From NCBI RefSeq assembly GCF_013041605.1, contig NZ_JABEQC010000001.1, forward strand, positions 372,001 through 436,000: a DNA stretch of 64,000 nucleotides, read 5' to 3'. This DNA is from Vibrio plantisponsor. GTDB lineage: Bacteria; Pseudomonadota; Gammaproteobacteria; Enterobacterales; Vibrionaceae. The position numbers and the translations under genes are program-made. Below, piece after piece: positions 38,563-46,851 of the stretch. How positions within the stretch are numbered: position 1 is the first letter of the stretch; every line of letters starts with the position of its first letter. Under the pieces are notes generated by a model. That model saw only the letters and a program-made list of their open reading frames with translations. It was not told the DNA's origin and made no database searches.

Positions 38563-39273
38563 ATGATGATGGACAATACCATTTCCGACCAAGCGGCGAT
38601 ACGCATTGCTTTAGCGTCTAAGTCGTTGCCCAATATCGAACTGCGCTCGCTATTGGGGCTGTTGATTCAGCACCTTGGTGAGCCTCTGACTGAAACGAAG
38701 TTAGTCGGTTTGTCTCCGAAGGCTTTTCGTTTAATGGTTGGTTCATTAGGTTCAGGACCAACTCGCAAAGACGTTTCCAACGCTTTGCATGTGCTTTGTA
38801 ATCCAGAAATCAGTGATGTTTCTGCTCCAGAAGTCGCATCGCAAACGCCTATCTCTGGACCAAAACTGCGCGTGGCGTTGACGTCCAACCAAGGTGAGAT
38901 GGTCAATGGGCACTACGGTTCGTGCCTGCGCGTTTTAATATATGAAGTCAATGCAACCGAGCATCAACTGGTTGAAGTGCGTGAAATGCCAACCGAGAAA
39001 AAAGGCGAGGAGCGAGCCATTGCAATGCTGGATAGAATCCGCGATTGCCATATGCTGTTTACGCTTTCGATTGGCGGGCCTGCCGCTGCTCGCGTTACTC
39101 GCGCTAATATCCATCCCATCAAGAAAACTGCGCCTGCAGAGGCTTCTGCTGTGTTGAAGGAACTCTCGCAAGTGATTGCAACCAATCCGCCACCATGGGT
39201 GAAACGAATCCTTGGTTTTGAAAAGAGCGCCGTTGAGTTTGCGCAATTGGAGCTGGAGGAGAGCTATGAGTGA
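38563..39273 (+). CDS. nifY: Nitrogenase accessory protein NifY (NafY-like)
   Basis: A 236-residue accessory protein. The N-terminal half (about 10-75) looks like the NafY/NifY helical domain, which docks on apo-MoFe protein. The C-terminal half (about 100-215) is the NifX-type cofactor-binding domain (LRVALTSNQGEMVNGHYGSCLRVLIYEV, then HMLFTLSIGGPAAARVTRANIHPIK). It holds apodinitrogenase ready for FeMo-co insertion. AGGAGG precedes the start. Its stop overlaps the start of the next small ORF. The two-domain layout fits NifY/NafY rather than plain NifX. Confidence 0.9.
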   Translation: MMMDNTISDQAAIRIALASKSLPNIELRSLLGLLIQHLGEPLTETKLVGLSPKAFRLMVGSLGSGPTRKDVSNALHVLCNPEISDVSAPEVASQTPISGPKLRVALTSNQGEMVNGHYGSCLRVLIYEVNATEHQLVEVREMPTEKKGEERAIAMLDRIRDCHMLFTLSIGGPAAARVTRANIHPIKKTAPAEASAVLKELSQVIATNPPPWVKRILGFEKSAVEFAQLELEESYE

Positions 39274-39580
39274 TGTAGCGATAGAGGCTTCTGCACCAAT
39301 GCAGCTTGCGCATCTTTCTCCCGTAGTATTGTCGGACATCGTTGCCAAACTTGAGGCACAGTCCGACATCAATCAGCACACGTTGGATAGCTTGAAACAA
39401 AGCTATCCTGAACTGCGTTTTACTCTTTGTTTTGAGCAGGAGATGGGAACGCGTGAAGCGTATCTTGAAGCGAATCACTTTGATCTTCATTTAGTCTCGC
39501 ACAGCTTGTCGGGCTGCAGTTCATTGACCTTTGATTTAGCCGCATGCAGTGGTCTTGTGATTGCGCTTCGCGATGAGTGA
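39266..39580 (+). CDS. 104-residue nif-associated protein (possibly DUF6129 type)
   Basis: An ORF whose ATG overlaps the end of nifY by eight bases, with GGAGGAG upstream, so it is surely translated with it. It has no signal, membrane helix or metal motif except a few Cys (TLCFEQE, GCSSLTFDLAACSG). The middle part (LSDIVAKLEAQSDINQHTLDSLK) should be helical. From memory it resembles a small family of unknown function (DUF6129) found next to nifY in some gammaproteobacterial nif clusters. I cannot verify this. It is the last gene of the nifHDKTY unit. Confidence 0.7.
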   Translation: MSDVAIEASAPMQLAHLSPVVLSDIVAKLEAQSDINQHTLDSLKQSYPELRFTLCFEQEMGTREAYLEANHFDLHLVSHSLSGCSSLTFDLAACSGLVIALRDE

Positions 39581-39710
39581 AGTGTGGGATCGTTTCATCA
39601 CAACCTCCTTGTCCGTTTCACCTTGTTTTCTTCATGCGTGTGTTCGAGGAGGTGACGTTTTGATTGAACGATTGGAAATTGCCAAGCATAGATGTTAGCA
39701 ATAGAGCCCA

Positions 39711-39950
39711 TCAGTAGAGCAGCCAGTCAGTCGCATAAATCACTACGATCACTAGAGTGACGAGAAAGGCTAGTATCATCGCCATCTTTTTCATGTAGCC
39801 TGCTCTATCAAATACGACGCCTTCTTCTTCCCTTACCCTTGCTTCTTCGTCAAAGTGCCACTTAATCGCTAAGTAACCGCCAATGCCTAATACAATTATC
39901 TTCAAAGCTCCAGCAAAGTACGGAAAGACGTTAGCCCAACTGCCGCTCAT
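39711..39950 (-). CDS. Small two-helix membrane protein opposite the nif genes
   Basis: A 79-residue protein on the strand opposite to all nif genes. Helix one spans about 9-30 (FPYFAGALKIIVLGIGGYLAI), a charged linker follows (HFDEEARVREEEG), and helix two spans about 55-76 (MAMILAFLVTLVIVVIYATDW). GGAG stands ten bases before the ATG. I do not recognise the family. It lies tail to tail with the 104-aa ORF and head to head with nifE, and its promoter must lie in the 246-bp spacer that also holds the nifE NifA and IHF sites. A role in nitrogen fixation is inference from position. Confidence 0.65.
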   Translation of the reverse strand: MSGSWANVFPYFAGALKIIVLGIGGYLAIKWHFDEEARVREEEGVVFDRAGYMKKMAMILAFLVTLVIVVIYATDWLLY

Positions 39951-40042
39951 CCTCTAACTCCATCAAGTTAAAAATCGAATTTACGGTAGCATAGCCAAAG
40001 GTGCATGTTTATTTCTTTTTTGTCGCACCTTCTATTTCTCTT

Positions 40043-40058
40043 TGTTCGTTTTACGACA
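40043..40058 (+). promoter_or_regulatory. NifA upstream activator site of nifE
   Basis: TGT-N10-ACA, perfect, with its left edge about 67 bp upstream of the -24 element. It also lies about 95 bp in front of the divergent small membrane-protein gene. Confidence 0.82.
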
Positions 40059-40091
40059 ATTGTTCATTTCATCTCCTAAATAAACTCAGTT

Positions 40092-40104
40092 TATCAATAA
40101 GTTA
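40092..40104 (+). promoter_or_regulatory. IHF site
   Basis: TATCAATAAGTTA is a full match to WATCAANNNNTTR. It lies between the NifA site and the sigma-54 promoter, where IHF bending brings NifA to the polymerase. Confidence 0.75.
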
Positions 40105-40107
40105 TTT

Positions 40108-40124
40108 TTGGCTTTCTAATTGCA
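40108..40124 (+). promoter_or_regulatory. Sigma-54 (-24/-12) promoter of nifENX
   Basis: TTGGCTTTCTAATTGCA has GG at 40110-40111 and GC at 40122-40123, ten bases apart. Transcription should start near 40136, 61 bp before nifE. Confidence 0.83.
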
Positions 40125-40196
40125 ATTCCACTGATTAATACGACATTCAGGGATTGAATGTAACAACATCGTCAGATGTAGACAGTTGGAGGCACC

Positions 40197-41624
40197 ATGA
40201 AGCAGTCCGAAATCAAGCTATTACAAGATGAACCTGCCTGTGAACATAACTCAGGCAGCAAGAGTGGCTGCAGCCGATCCAAACCGGGTGCTACGGCTGG
40301 TGGCTGTACTTTTGACGGTGCGCAAATAAGTTTGTTGCCGATTGCCGATGTTGGACATATTGTCCACGGTCCGATTGGCTGTGCCGGAAACAGTTGGAAC
40401 AATCGAGGAACGCGGGCAACAGGTACAAATCTATTTCGTTATGGTTTTACTACCGATCTTAATGAACAAGACGTGATTATGGGGCGAGCCGAGAAGCGAT
40501 TGCTTCACGCGATTAAACAGTTGATAGAAAAACACGCTCCGCCCGCAGTGTTTGTCTACATGACCTGCGTTCCGGCTCTAGAGGGCAATGACATTGAAGC
40601 GATATGCCAGTTGGCGAAAGATCGCTGGAATATACCTGTCATCCCTGTTGATGCCGCAGGCTTCTATGGCAATAAAAATCTTGGCAACCGTATTGCGGGT
40701 AATGTGATGTTTGAACGGGTCATCGGCAGTGCAGAGCCACCACCGAAACCTTTGATGAAGCATGACGCAACACGTCACGTTCACGACATTGTATTGATTG
40801 GTGAATACAACATCGCCGGTGAGTTTTGGCATGTTTCTCCTTTGTTTGAACAGTTGGGTTTGAGAGTGTTGTGTTGCTTGGCTGGTGACACTCAGTTCCA
40901 TCAAATTCAAACCATGCATCGCGCCGATGCGGCGATGGTGGTTTGCGCCCGAGCACAAGTCAACGTTGCCCGAAAACTTGAAGAAAAATGGGATATTCCT
41001 TGGTTTGAAGGCAGCTTTTACGGCATTGAAGATACATCGGCAGCGCTTCGTTCATTCGCTCGTTTAATCAAAGATGAGCGCTTAATCGAAGATACAGAGG
41101 CTTTAATTGCCCGAGAAGAAGCCCAAACTCGAGAAGCATTAAAGCCTTATGTTGAGCGCCTTAACGGTAAAAAAGCACTGCTTTATACCGGTGGGGTGAA
41201 ATCCTGGTCGGTCGTTAGTGCGCTAAAAGAGCTTGGCGTGGAATGTGTTGCAACAGGTACGCGTAAATCCACTCAGTCAGATAAGAAACGCATTATGGAT
41301 ATCATGGGCGAAGAGGCACTAATGCTTGATGAAGGTGGAGCATCACTGCTTCTCGATACCTATCATCGTTACAACGCTGACATCATGATTGCGGGTGGCC
41401 GCAACATGTACACCGCGTTAAAAGCGCGCCTGCCATTTCTGGACATCAACCAAGAGCGTGAACATGCCTACGCGGGGTATAAAGGAATGATCACCCTTGC
41501 TCAGGAACTGTGTCGCACTTTAGAAGCGCCGATTTGGGCAAAAGTTCGCAGCGATGCGCCTTGGTCGCTGCAAACATCATCGGCTAGTTTGTCCTCAAAC
41601 AATGCTGTTGTGAATGCTAAGTAA
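40197..41624 (+). CDS. nifE: FeMo-co scaffold protein NifE
   Basis: A 475-residue alpha-like subunit of the NifEN scaffold, on which the NifB cofactor precursor is matured to FeMo-co with Mo and homocitrate. Cluster Cys are C37 (AGGCTFDG), C62 ([10 protein letters not shown]) and C124 ([10 protein letters not shown]). C250 ([10 protein letters not shown]), the proposed precursor-binding Cys, aligns with the FeMo-co Cys of NifD. The N-terminus has extra Cys (ACEHN, GCSRS). GGAGG precedes the ATG. nifN follows with a ten-base gap. Confidence 0.98.
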   Translation: MKQSEIKLLQDEPACEHNSGSKSGCSRSKPGATAGGCTFDGAQISLLPIADVGHIVHGPIGCAGNSWNNRGTRATGTNLFRYGFTTDLNEQDVIMGRAEKRLLHAIKQLIEKHAPPAVFVYMTCVPALEGNDIEAICQLAKDRWNIPVIPVDAAGFYGNKNLGNRIAGNVMFERVIGSAEPPPKPLMKHDATRHVHDIVLIGEYNIAGEFWHVSPLFEQLGLRVLCCLAGDTQFHQIQTMHRADAAMVVCARAQVNVARKLEEKWDIPWFEGSFYGIEDTSAALRSFARLIKDERLIEDTEALIAREEAQTREALKPYVERLNGKKALLYTGGVKSWSVVSALKELGVECVATGTRKSTQSDKKRIMDIMGEEALMLDEGGASLLLDTYHRYNADIMIAGGRNMYTALKARLPFLDINQEREHAYAGYKGMITLAQELCRTLEAPIWAKVRSDAPWSLQTSSASLSSNNAVVNAK

Positions 41625-41634
41625 GGAGATTCAA

Positions 41635-43041
41635 ATGGTGACTGAAAGAAATGCGAAAGTAAGAAAAATGAATTCTCCTTTGGTTTCTCAGCCTTTGAAA
41701 ACCAGCCCTGCAACAGGGGCAACGCTGGCGTCACTCGGTTTTCATCGTTCTATTCCCTTAATGCATGGCGCTCAAGGATGCAGTGCATTTGCCAAAGTTT
41801 ATTTGATTCAGCATTTGCGCGAGCCCATCCCTCTGCAAAACACCGCTATTGACCAAGTCTCAGCGGTGATGGGCGGAGATGATAACCTCAGCGAAGCTTT
41901 GCAACTGCTGTGTGAAAAGCAAAACCCAGAGCTTATCGCGGTAATGTCGACGGGTCTGACAGAGATGCAAGGCTGTGATCTGTTTCGGGTTATCGCGGAT
42001 TTCAAACATAACCATCCGCAGTTTACTAATACTCGTATTGTCTCAATGGCAACGCCGGATTTTGTGGGCTCAATGCAAACAGGTTTTTGCGAAGCTGTTC
42101 GCAGCGTAGTGAAGCAGCTTGTTCAACCTCCAACCTTGCGCCCTCGCCAACGTCAACAGGTCAATGTGCTTTGTTCATTGGGGATGACAGCTGCTGACAT
42201 TGAAACCATCAAGCAATATGTCGAAGCGTTTGGGCTTGATGCCGTTGTCGTACCCGATTTGTCACTGTCACTTGATGGACATTTGGACGAAGCGGAATAC
42301 AACGCAACCAGTACTGGTGGTACGTCAGTGATGGAAGTTGAATTGATGGCTGACAGCATCATGACTTTGGTGCTGGGCGATGGTCTGCTTGATCTTGCCC
42401 AATGGCTCAAGCAGAGATTTGATATTCCTTTTCAGTCGTTTGGCATGGGTATGAATATGGATGTGGTGGATGACCTCGTGATGACGTTATCCCGCATCAG
42501 TGGACACGATGTACCGAGTTGGATGACTCGAGCCAGACAACGAGTGCAAGATGCAATGTTAGATACCCATTTTCTGCTCAGTCGAGAAGAGTATGTTATT
42601 GCGCTAGAACCCGACCTTGCCAAAGGTTACGCCGAACTGCTTCTCTCCGTTGGTGGCCGAATTTCTCAACTGATCACCACAATTGATGCGCCTCATCTAT
42701 CGGATATCGATGCCGATGACATTGTAATCGGTGACCTATCTGCGATTGATCTGAACAACTCACATCTGAAAGCGGTGATCAGTAACACCCATGCTGCACA
42801 GATGTGTGAGCCACAAGTTCCTGTTTTACGTGCTGGTTATCCTTGCCACGATCAGTACGGGAATATGGACATACATCAGTTTGGCTATGAGGGGATTCGT
42901 GAGCGCCTGTTTGCATTAGCAAATTTGCTATTACGTAATCACAAAGATGAAGTCCCTGTTCATATCAGCGCTTACCGCTTTGAAGCTCATGAAGTCATGC
43001 AAAACGAGATGGCTGGATTTGATTCTAAGGAGGCGCGATGA
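41635..43041 (+). CDS. nifN: FeMo-co scaffold protein NifN
   Basis: A 468-residue beta-like partner of NifE. The N-terminal pattern SQPLKTSPATGATLASLGFHRSIPLMHGAQGC carries the conserved C49, and STGLTEMQGCD corresponds to the STTCMAE region of NifK with the Cys moved. The start is the ATG at 41635 with TAAGGAG upstream; an in-frame ATG at 41614 lies inside nifE and is rejected. The stop overlaps the nifX start (ATGA), so translation is coupled. Confidence 0.97.
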   Translation: MVTERNAKVRKMNSPLVSQPLKTSPATGATLASLGFHRSIPLMHGAQGCSAFAKVYLIQHLREPIPLQNTAIDQVSAVMGGDDNLSEALQLLCEKQNPELIAVMSTGLTEMQGCDLFRVIADFKHNHPQFTNTRIVSMATPDFVGSMQTGFCEAVRSVVKQLVQPPTLRPRQRQQVNVLCSLGMTAADIETIKQYVEAFGLDAVVVPDLSLSLDGHLDEAEYNATSTGGTSVMEVELMADSIMTLVLGDGLLDLAQWLKQRFDIPFQSFGMGMNMDVVDDLVMTLSRISGHDVPSWMTRARQRVQDAMLDTHFLLSREEYVIALEPDLAKGYAELLLSVGGRISQLITTIDAPHLSDIDADDIVIGDLSAIDLNNSHLKAVISNTHAAQMCEPQVPVLRAGYPCHDQYGNMDIHQFGYEGIRERLFALANLLLRNHKDEVPVHISAYRFEAHEVMQNEMAGFDSKEAR

Positions 43042-43520
43042 GCATAAACAAACGCAGATTACACGTCGAACCGAGCCCAGATGCCAGTAGCTTCAAAGTG
43101 AAAGTCGCCTTTGCGACCCATGATAGACAGACCGTTGATCAGCACTTTGGCAGTTCGTTGGGTATGTTGATCTATGGCATCAGCGAACAAGAGTGGCATT
43201 TGATTGAAGCCATTGAATATTCAGTATCGGATCGTGTTCACGACAAACTACCCAGCCGAATCAATGATCTTGCGGATTGTTCTGCGGTGTTTTGTAACGC
43301 ATGTGGGGCAGCTGCGATAAGACAACTTATTGAGCAGAGTATCCAGCCAATCAAAGTGCATCAGGGGTACGACATTCATCAGCTCTTGTCGGAAATGCAA
43401 CAAGAATTGCAGCAAGGGCCTTCTGGCTGGTTGGCTAGGGCAATGAAGCAACGTGAAGATGTGCAAACGGCTGAAAAGAGTCAGCAACGTTTATCCCAAC
43501 TGATGGATGAAGAGTGGTAG
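43038..43520 (+). CDS. nifX: NifX, FeMo-co precursor carrier
   Basis: A 160-residue NifX-family protein that binds NifB-co and VK-cluster intermediates between NifB, NifEN and the MoFe protein. The domain (about 17-120) starts KVKVAFATHDRQTVDQHFGSSLGMLIYGI and ends near VHQGYDIHQLLSEM. It begins four bases before the nifN stop, with GGAGG upstream. It is similar in fold to the C-terminal half of NifY in this window, but lacks that protein's docking domain. Confidence 0.95.
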   Translation: MSINKRRLHVEPSPDASSFKVKVAFATHDRQTVDQHFGSSLGMLIYGISEQEWHLIEAIEYSVSDRVHDKLPSRINDLADCSAVFCNACGAAAIRQLIEQSIQPIKVHQGYDIHQLLSEMQQELQQGPSGWLARAMKQREDVQTAEKSQQRLSQLMDEEW

Positions 43521-43540
43521 CGGCACTGAACTTTGAAAGC

Positions 43541-43570
43541 AATGGCTGACGTAATAATGGCTTATGTAAT
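43541..43570. repeat. 15-bp tandem repeat between nifX and the ferredoxin gene
   Basis: AATGGCTGACGTAAT and AATGGCTTATGTAAT lie head to tail (13 of 15 identical) in the 94-bp spacer. Function unknown. No proper sigma-54 promoter is present in this spacer. Confidence 0.6.
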
Positions 43571-43614
43571 AAGACATGAACAGGAATGTTTAAATATCAA
43601 CAAGGAAGAGAACG

Positions 43615-43905
43615 GTGAGTAATAGAGTAGGTTATACCCAAGGCGGTGATGAATGGGTGCCGCAATTCATACAGGCCATCGACAAACAAAACTGTATCGG
43701 CTGTGGACGCTGCTACAAGGTTTGTTCTAGAGATGTGTTTGATTTGGTTGAAAACGAAGATATTGACGAAGACGACGATTATTTTGACGACGATGAAGTG
43801 ATGATGGTTATGACGCTGAAAAATGCAGCAGATTGTATTGGCTGCGAAGCTTGTTCAAAAGTGTGCCCGAAAAACTGTCAGAGTTTCGCTGCTGCCAATG
43901 CATAG
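43615..43905 (+). CDS. Nif-specific ferredoxin III (2[4Fe-4S])
   Basis: A 96-residue ferredoxin with two CxxCxxCxxxC motifs (C27, C30, C33, C37 and C74, C77, C80, C84), separated by a very acidic linker (NEDIDEDDDYFDDDE). This is the pattern of the nif-associated ferredoxin III family (FdxN/FdxB-like). It uses a GTG start at 43615 with AAGGA upstream. It probably supplies low-potential electrons to NifEN or NifB maturation, or to the Fe protein; the partner is inferred. It is the last clear nif gene on this strand, 94 bp after nifX. Confidence 0.9.
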   Translation: MSNRVGYTQGGDEWVPQFIQAIDKQNCIGCGRCYKVCSRDVFDLVENEDIDEDDDYFDDDEVMMVMTLKNAADCIGCEACSKVCPKNCQSFAAANA

Positions 43906-44182
43906 TGGCAGGCTTTAAAGGGTAACGAATGCCAGTTCCTTACCCTCCTTAGCCACTTAAAATCTTGTCAACACCAGACATTTACAATATGCACCAAGTT
44001 GGATTTCGATCACGAATTAAATTTCATCCCGTTTTCAAATCTAACAAGATGTCATTCTGTGAAAATTATGGGTCACATTTTTTAAGTGATCCGTCGATAT
44101 CCCTGAATATAACAGGGACAAAAGTATGACATTCATTTATATTTTCTAGCCTTATAGTTTAGGTGAGATTGCTAGTTTTCGT

Positions 44183-45481
44183 ATGGATATGTCAGGTGAC
44201 GATGCAAGAGTCAATTTGCGTCAGGCTTTGTTAGGTATTGCTCAAGCGTTAGACGCGATTGAGCATGAAGTCCCTTACCATGGCTACAACGTGGCATATA
44301 TTGCCTATCGGTGTGCGGTATTTATGGGGTGGGATGAAGAACAGGCTCAGTTAGCTTTTTCAATAGGGCTGATGCATGACTGTGGTGGCACACAATCGAC
44401 TAATCTTTTACCTCTGTTTCCACACTGTTTAACTGGCAGTTTTTCTCGTCATTGTGAAAAAGGCTATATGCTGCTGAAAGAGTGTCAGCCATTGTCTTGT
44501 TTTGCCACGCCAATTTTGTACCACCATACTCCTTGGCAAGAGCTGAGAAATCTGCCGTTATCCGATACCGATAAACAACTGGCTTCTCTGATCTTTTTAG
44601 CCAACCGTTTAGATCATCTCTACCGTCATCACAAGAAAGACAAATTTGGTAATCTTTCCGCTGTCGAGAAAAAAGCGATTTGTGATGAGCTGATCCACCA
44701 TGCCGATACTGTGTTTGAACCGAATATGGTCCAGCACATGACGGAGCTGGTGGATAAAGACGATTTCTGGTTTGCAATGAAGCCAAGGTACATTGAGGAA
44801 ATGTATTTTCGAATGCAGCCTGTGCCGTTTTTTTCTGGCCGCGTCGATTTGGATGGCACCATAGAGATCGCTGAATTTTTTGCAAAAATTGTTGATGCAA
44901 AAAGCTCATTTACGTTCCAGCATTCGTTGAAAGTAGCTCAGCTAGCTCAGTTCATCTCTAAGCAGCTTGGGTATTCTCCTAAAGTGCAGAAGATGTTGTA
45001 TCTGACAGGGTTAGTGCACGATATCGGAAAGCTTTATACGCCGGATCCTGTATTGCACAAAGCAGGCAAGCTGACTTCCGAAGAGTATACCTGCATTAAG
45101 AGCCATGCCACGGACACTCGCTTTATCCTGCAAGCTATTTTCCGTTCTCAGCGCATTCTCGAATGGGCGTCAAACCATCATGAACGTTTGGATGGTTCTG
45201 GCTATCCGTTAGGCAAAATGGCTGATCAACTTGATAGACCAAGCCGGATTATTGCCGTTTCGGACGTGTTTCAAGCTCTCACTCAATCACGGCCTTACCG
45301 AGCAGGAATGCCGTTGGAAGAAGCTTTGGGAATTGTTCGTTCACTCGTTGATAATAATCAGTTAGATAGAGAAATTTTTGAGTGTCTGGAACAGCATTCT
45401 CATGAGTGTTATCAGCTATCTATTGGTGAGCAGGACGAAATTATCGATTATGTGCCAGCCTTAACAGTTGGTGAAAAGTGA
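44183..45481 (+). CDS. Twin HD-domain protein, HD-GYP-like (first paralogue)
   Basis: A 432-residue soluble protein with two HD units. Unit one (about 33-155) keeps H, HD (LMHDCGG), H (RHCEKGY), H (YHHTPW) and D (NRLDHLYR), but lost the GYP loop. Unit two (about 235-400) is a full HD-GYP (LVHDIGKLYTPD, KAGKLTSEEY, NHHERLDGSGYP, RIIAVSDVFQALTQ..RPYR). HD-GYP domains hydrolyse c-di-GMP or related dinucleotides. Start MDMSGDD at 44183 or the ATG six bases later; neither has a strong ribosome site. It lies 277 bp after the nif ferredoxin. That spacer holds a perfect TCCCTG / CAGGGA palindrome (44100-44118) and no sigma-54 site that I can see. Confidence 0.88.
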   Translation: MDMSGDDARVNLRQALLGIAQALDAIEHEVPYHGYNVAYIAYRCAVFMGWDEEQAQLAFSIGLMHDCGGTQSTNLLPLFPHCLTGSFSRHCEKGYMLLKECQPLSCFATPILYHHTPWQELRNLPLSDTDKQLASLIFLANRLDHLYRHHKKDKFGNLSAVEKKAICDELIHHADTVFEPNMVQHMTELVDKDDFWFAMKPRYIEEMYFRMQPVPFFSGRVDLDGTIEIAEFFAKIVDAKSSFTFQHSLKVAQLAQFISKQLGYSPKVQKMLYLTGLVHDIGKLYTPDPVLHKAGKLTSEEYTCIKSHATDTRFILQAIFRSQRILEWASNHHERLDGSGYPLGKMADQLDRPSRIIAVSDVFQALTQSRPYRAGMPLEEALGIVRSLVDNNQLDREIFECLEQHSHECYQLSIGEQDEIIDYVPALTVGEK

Positions 45482-45570
45482 TCGCACCTTAGTTTAACCA
45501 CCAGCTATTGTTCTACTATATTTTCATTAGAGTTGTAGTATTCAACTGAAACAGTAGAAACGAGCTGCAT

Positions 45571-46851
45571 ATGATGAGTCCCGTCAATATTGAGTGGCAT
45601 GTCAACTTAAGACAAACATTCTTTTGTATCGCACGAGCGCTAGATTCAATTGGTATTGATGATATCAATCACGGTCATCGTGTCGGTTACATGGCCTACG
45701 CTTGTGCCAAAGCGATGGAATGGAGTGAAGAAGAGTGCCAGTTGGTATTCTCACTTGGTTTAATTCATGACTGCGGTGTGGCGCAAAAACGTGATTTCTA
45801 TAATTTGCTTGAGAATATGCAGCCAGACAATGTCCGCCAGCACTGTGTGCGAGGATACGAACTACTTTCTCAATGCCCTCCATTGGCGCTTTTTGCCGAT
45901 ACTATCTTGTACCACCATACCCCTTGGGAAGAGTTAAAGCACATTGATATCTCAGACAGAGATAAGCGTTTTGCCGCACTGATATTTCTCGCCGACCGGG
46001 TCGATTATCTTAAAGAGCTCTACCCAAGAGATGAGTTCAGCAACGTCACTCAGGAAGCTCGTAATGAAGTGTGTCTTGAAATTGGACGACTCAGTGGCAC
46101 CTTGTTTGAGAGGGATTTGGTGCGTCAAATGCAAAGCCTGTTGAGCAAAGAATTCATCTGGTTCTCCATGGAGCCTTATCACATCGAAGCTCTGAGCCAA
46201 ACTCTGCCGGCAACGCCATTTTTCGAACAAAAACTAGAACTCGGAGATATTGTGGCTATCGCGATGTTGATGGCAAACATCGTCGATGCGAAGAGCCAGT
46301 TCACTTTTTATCATTCTCAGAAAGTCGCTGAGATTTGTCACAGCTTGGCTCGGCAGTTGGGGTTGAATTCTGAAATGCAAAAAGCGCTGTATTTAACAGG
46401 GTTAGTACATGACATTGGCAAGCTACACACGCCGGAGGACATCCTGCATAAACCGGGCAAACTCAATGAGAGTGAATACCTGTGTATTCAGCGTCACTCA
46501 ACGGATTCACGCTACACATTGCAGATGATGTTTGGTGAGTCGGCGGTCTGTGATTGGGCGGCTAACCACCATGAACGTCTGGATGGTTCAGGCTATCCGA
46601 GGGGTTTGCAAGGCTCAGAAATTGATTTGCCTTCGCGAATCATAGCGGTAGCAGATGTGTTTCAGGCTTTAACTCAAGCGCGGCCTTACCGAGGAAGAAT
46701 GTCGCTCGAAGAAGTGATGCAAATTATGTCCCACGAAGTGAGCTGCGGGCGACTGGATAGCAAGGTGTTTGATGTTCTGGTGAAGAACGAGAAAGAGTAT
46801 TACGAGCTCTCTATTCAAGAGAGCTCGCCAGGTTGGGTTAATGCCCCTTAA
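45571..46851 (+). CDS. Twin HD-domain protein, HD-GYP-like (second paralogue)
   Basis: A 426-residue paralogue of the preceding gene with the same two-unit layout: unit one with LIHDCGV, QHCVRGY, YHHTPW and DRVDYLKEL; unit two with LVHDIGKLHTPE, KPGKLNESEY, NHHERLDGSGYP and RIIAVADVFQALTQ..RPYRG. Both copies share the N-terminal opening VNLRQ, so they arose by tandem duplication and diverged widely. Its 3' end overlaps the convergent CsgI/YccT-like gene by 14 bp. Functional pairing or heterodimer formation is only inference. Confidence 0.88.
   Translation: MMSPVNIEWHVNLRQTFFCIARALDSIGIDDINHGHRVGYMAYACAKAMEWSEEECQLVFSLGLIHDCGVAQKRDFYNLLENMQPDNVRQHCVRGYELLSQCPPLALFADTILYHHTPWEELKHIDISDRDKRFAALIFLADRVDYLKELYPRDEFSNVTQEARNEVCLEIGRLSGTLFERDLVRQMQSLLSKEFIWFSMEPYHIEALSQTLPATPFFEQKLELGDIVAIAMLMANIVDAKSQFTFYHSQKVAEICHSLARQLGLNSEMQKALYLTGLVHDIGKLHTPEDILHKPGKLNESEYLCIQRHSTDSRYTLQMMFGESAVCDWAANHHERLDGSGYPRGLQGSEIDLPSRIIAVADVFQALTQARPYRGRMSLEEVMQIMSHEVSCGRLDSKVFDVLVKNEKEYYELSIQESSPGWVNAP

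Noticed and set aside
39603-39653. Hairpin ACCTCCT / AGGAGGT between ORF104 and the opposite small gene
   Set aside because: The 37-base loop makes it a weak terminator; may be chance.
43522-43537. Possible sigma-54 promoter for the nif ferredoxin (CGGCACTGAACTTTGA)
   Set aside because: The -24 part fits, but TG instead of GC lies ten bases after GG, so the -12 element is not met.
43966-43985. NifA-like site before the twin-HD genes (TGT...ACA)
   Set aside because: The spacing is 9 instead of 10 bases and no sigma-54 promoter follows.
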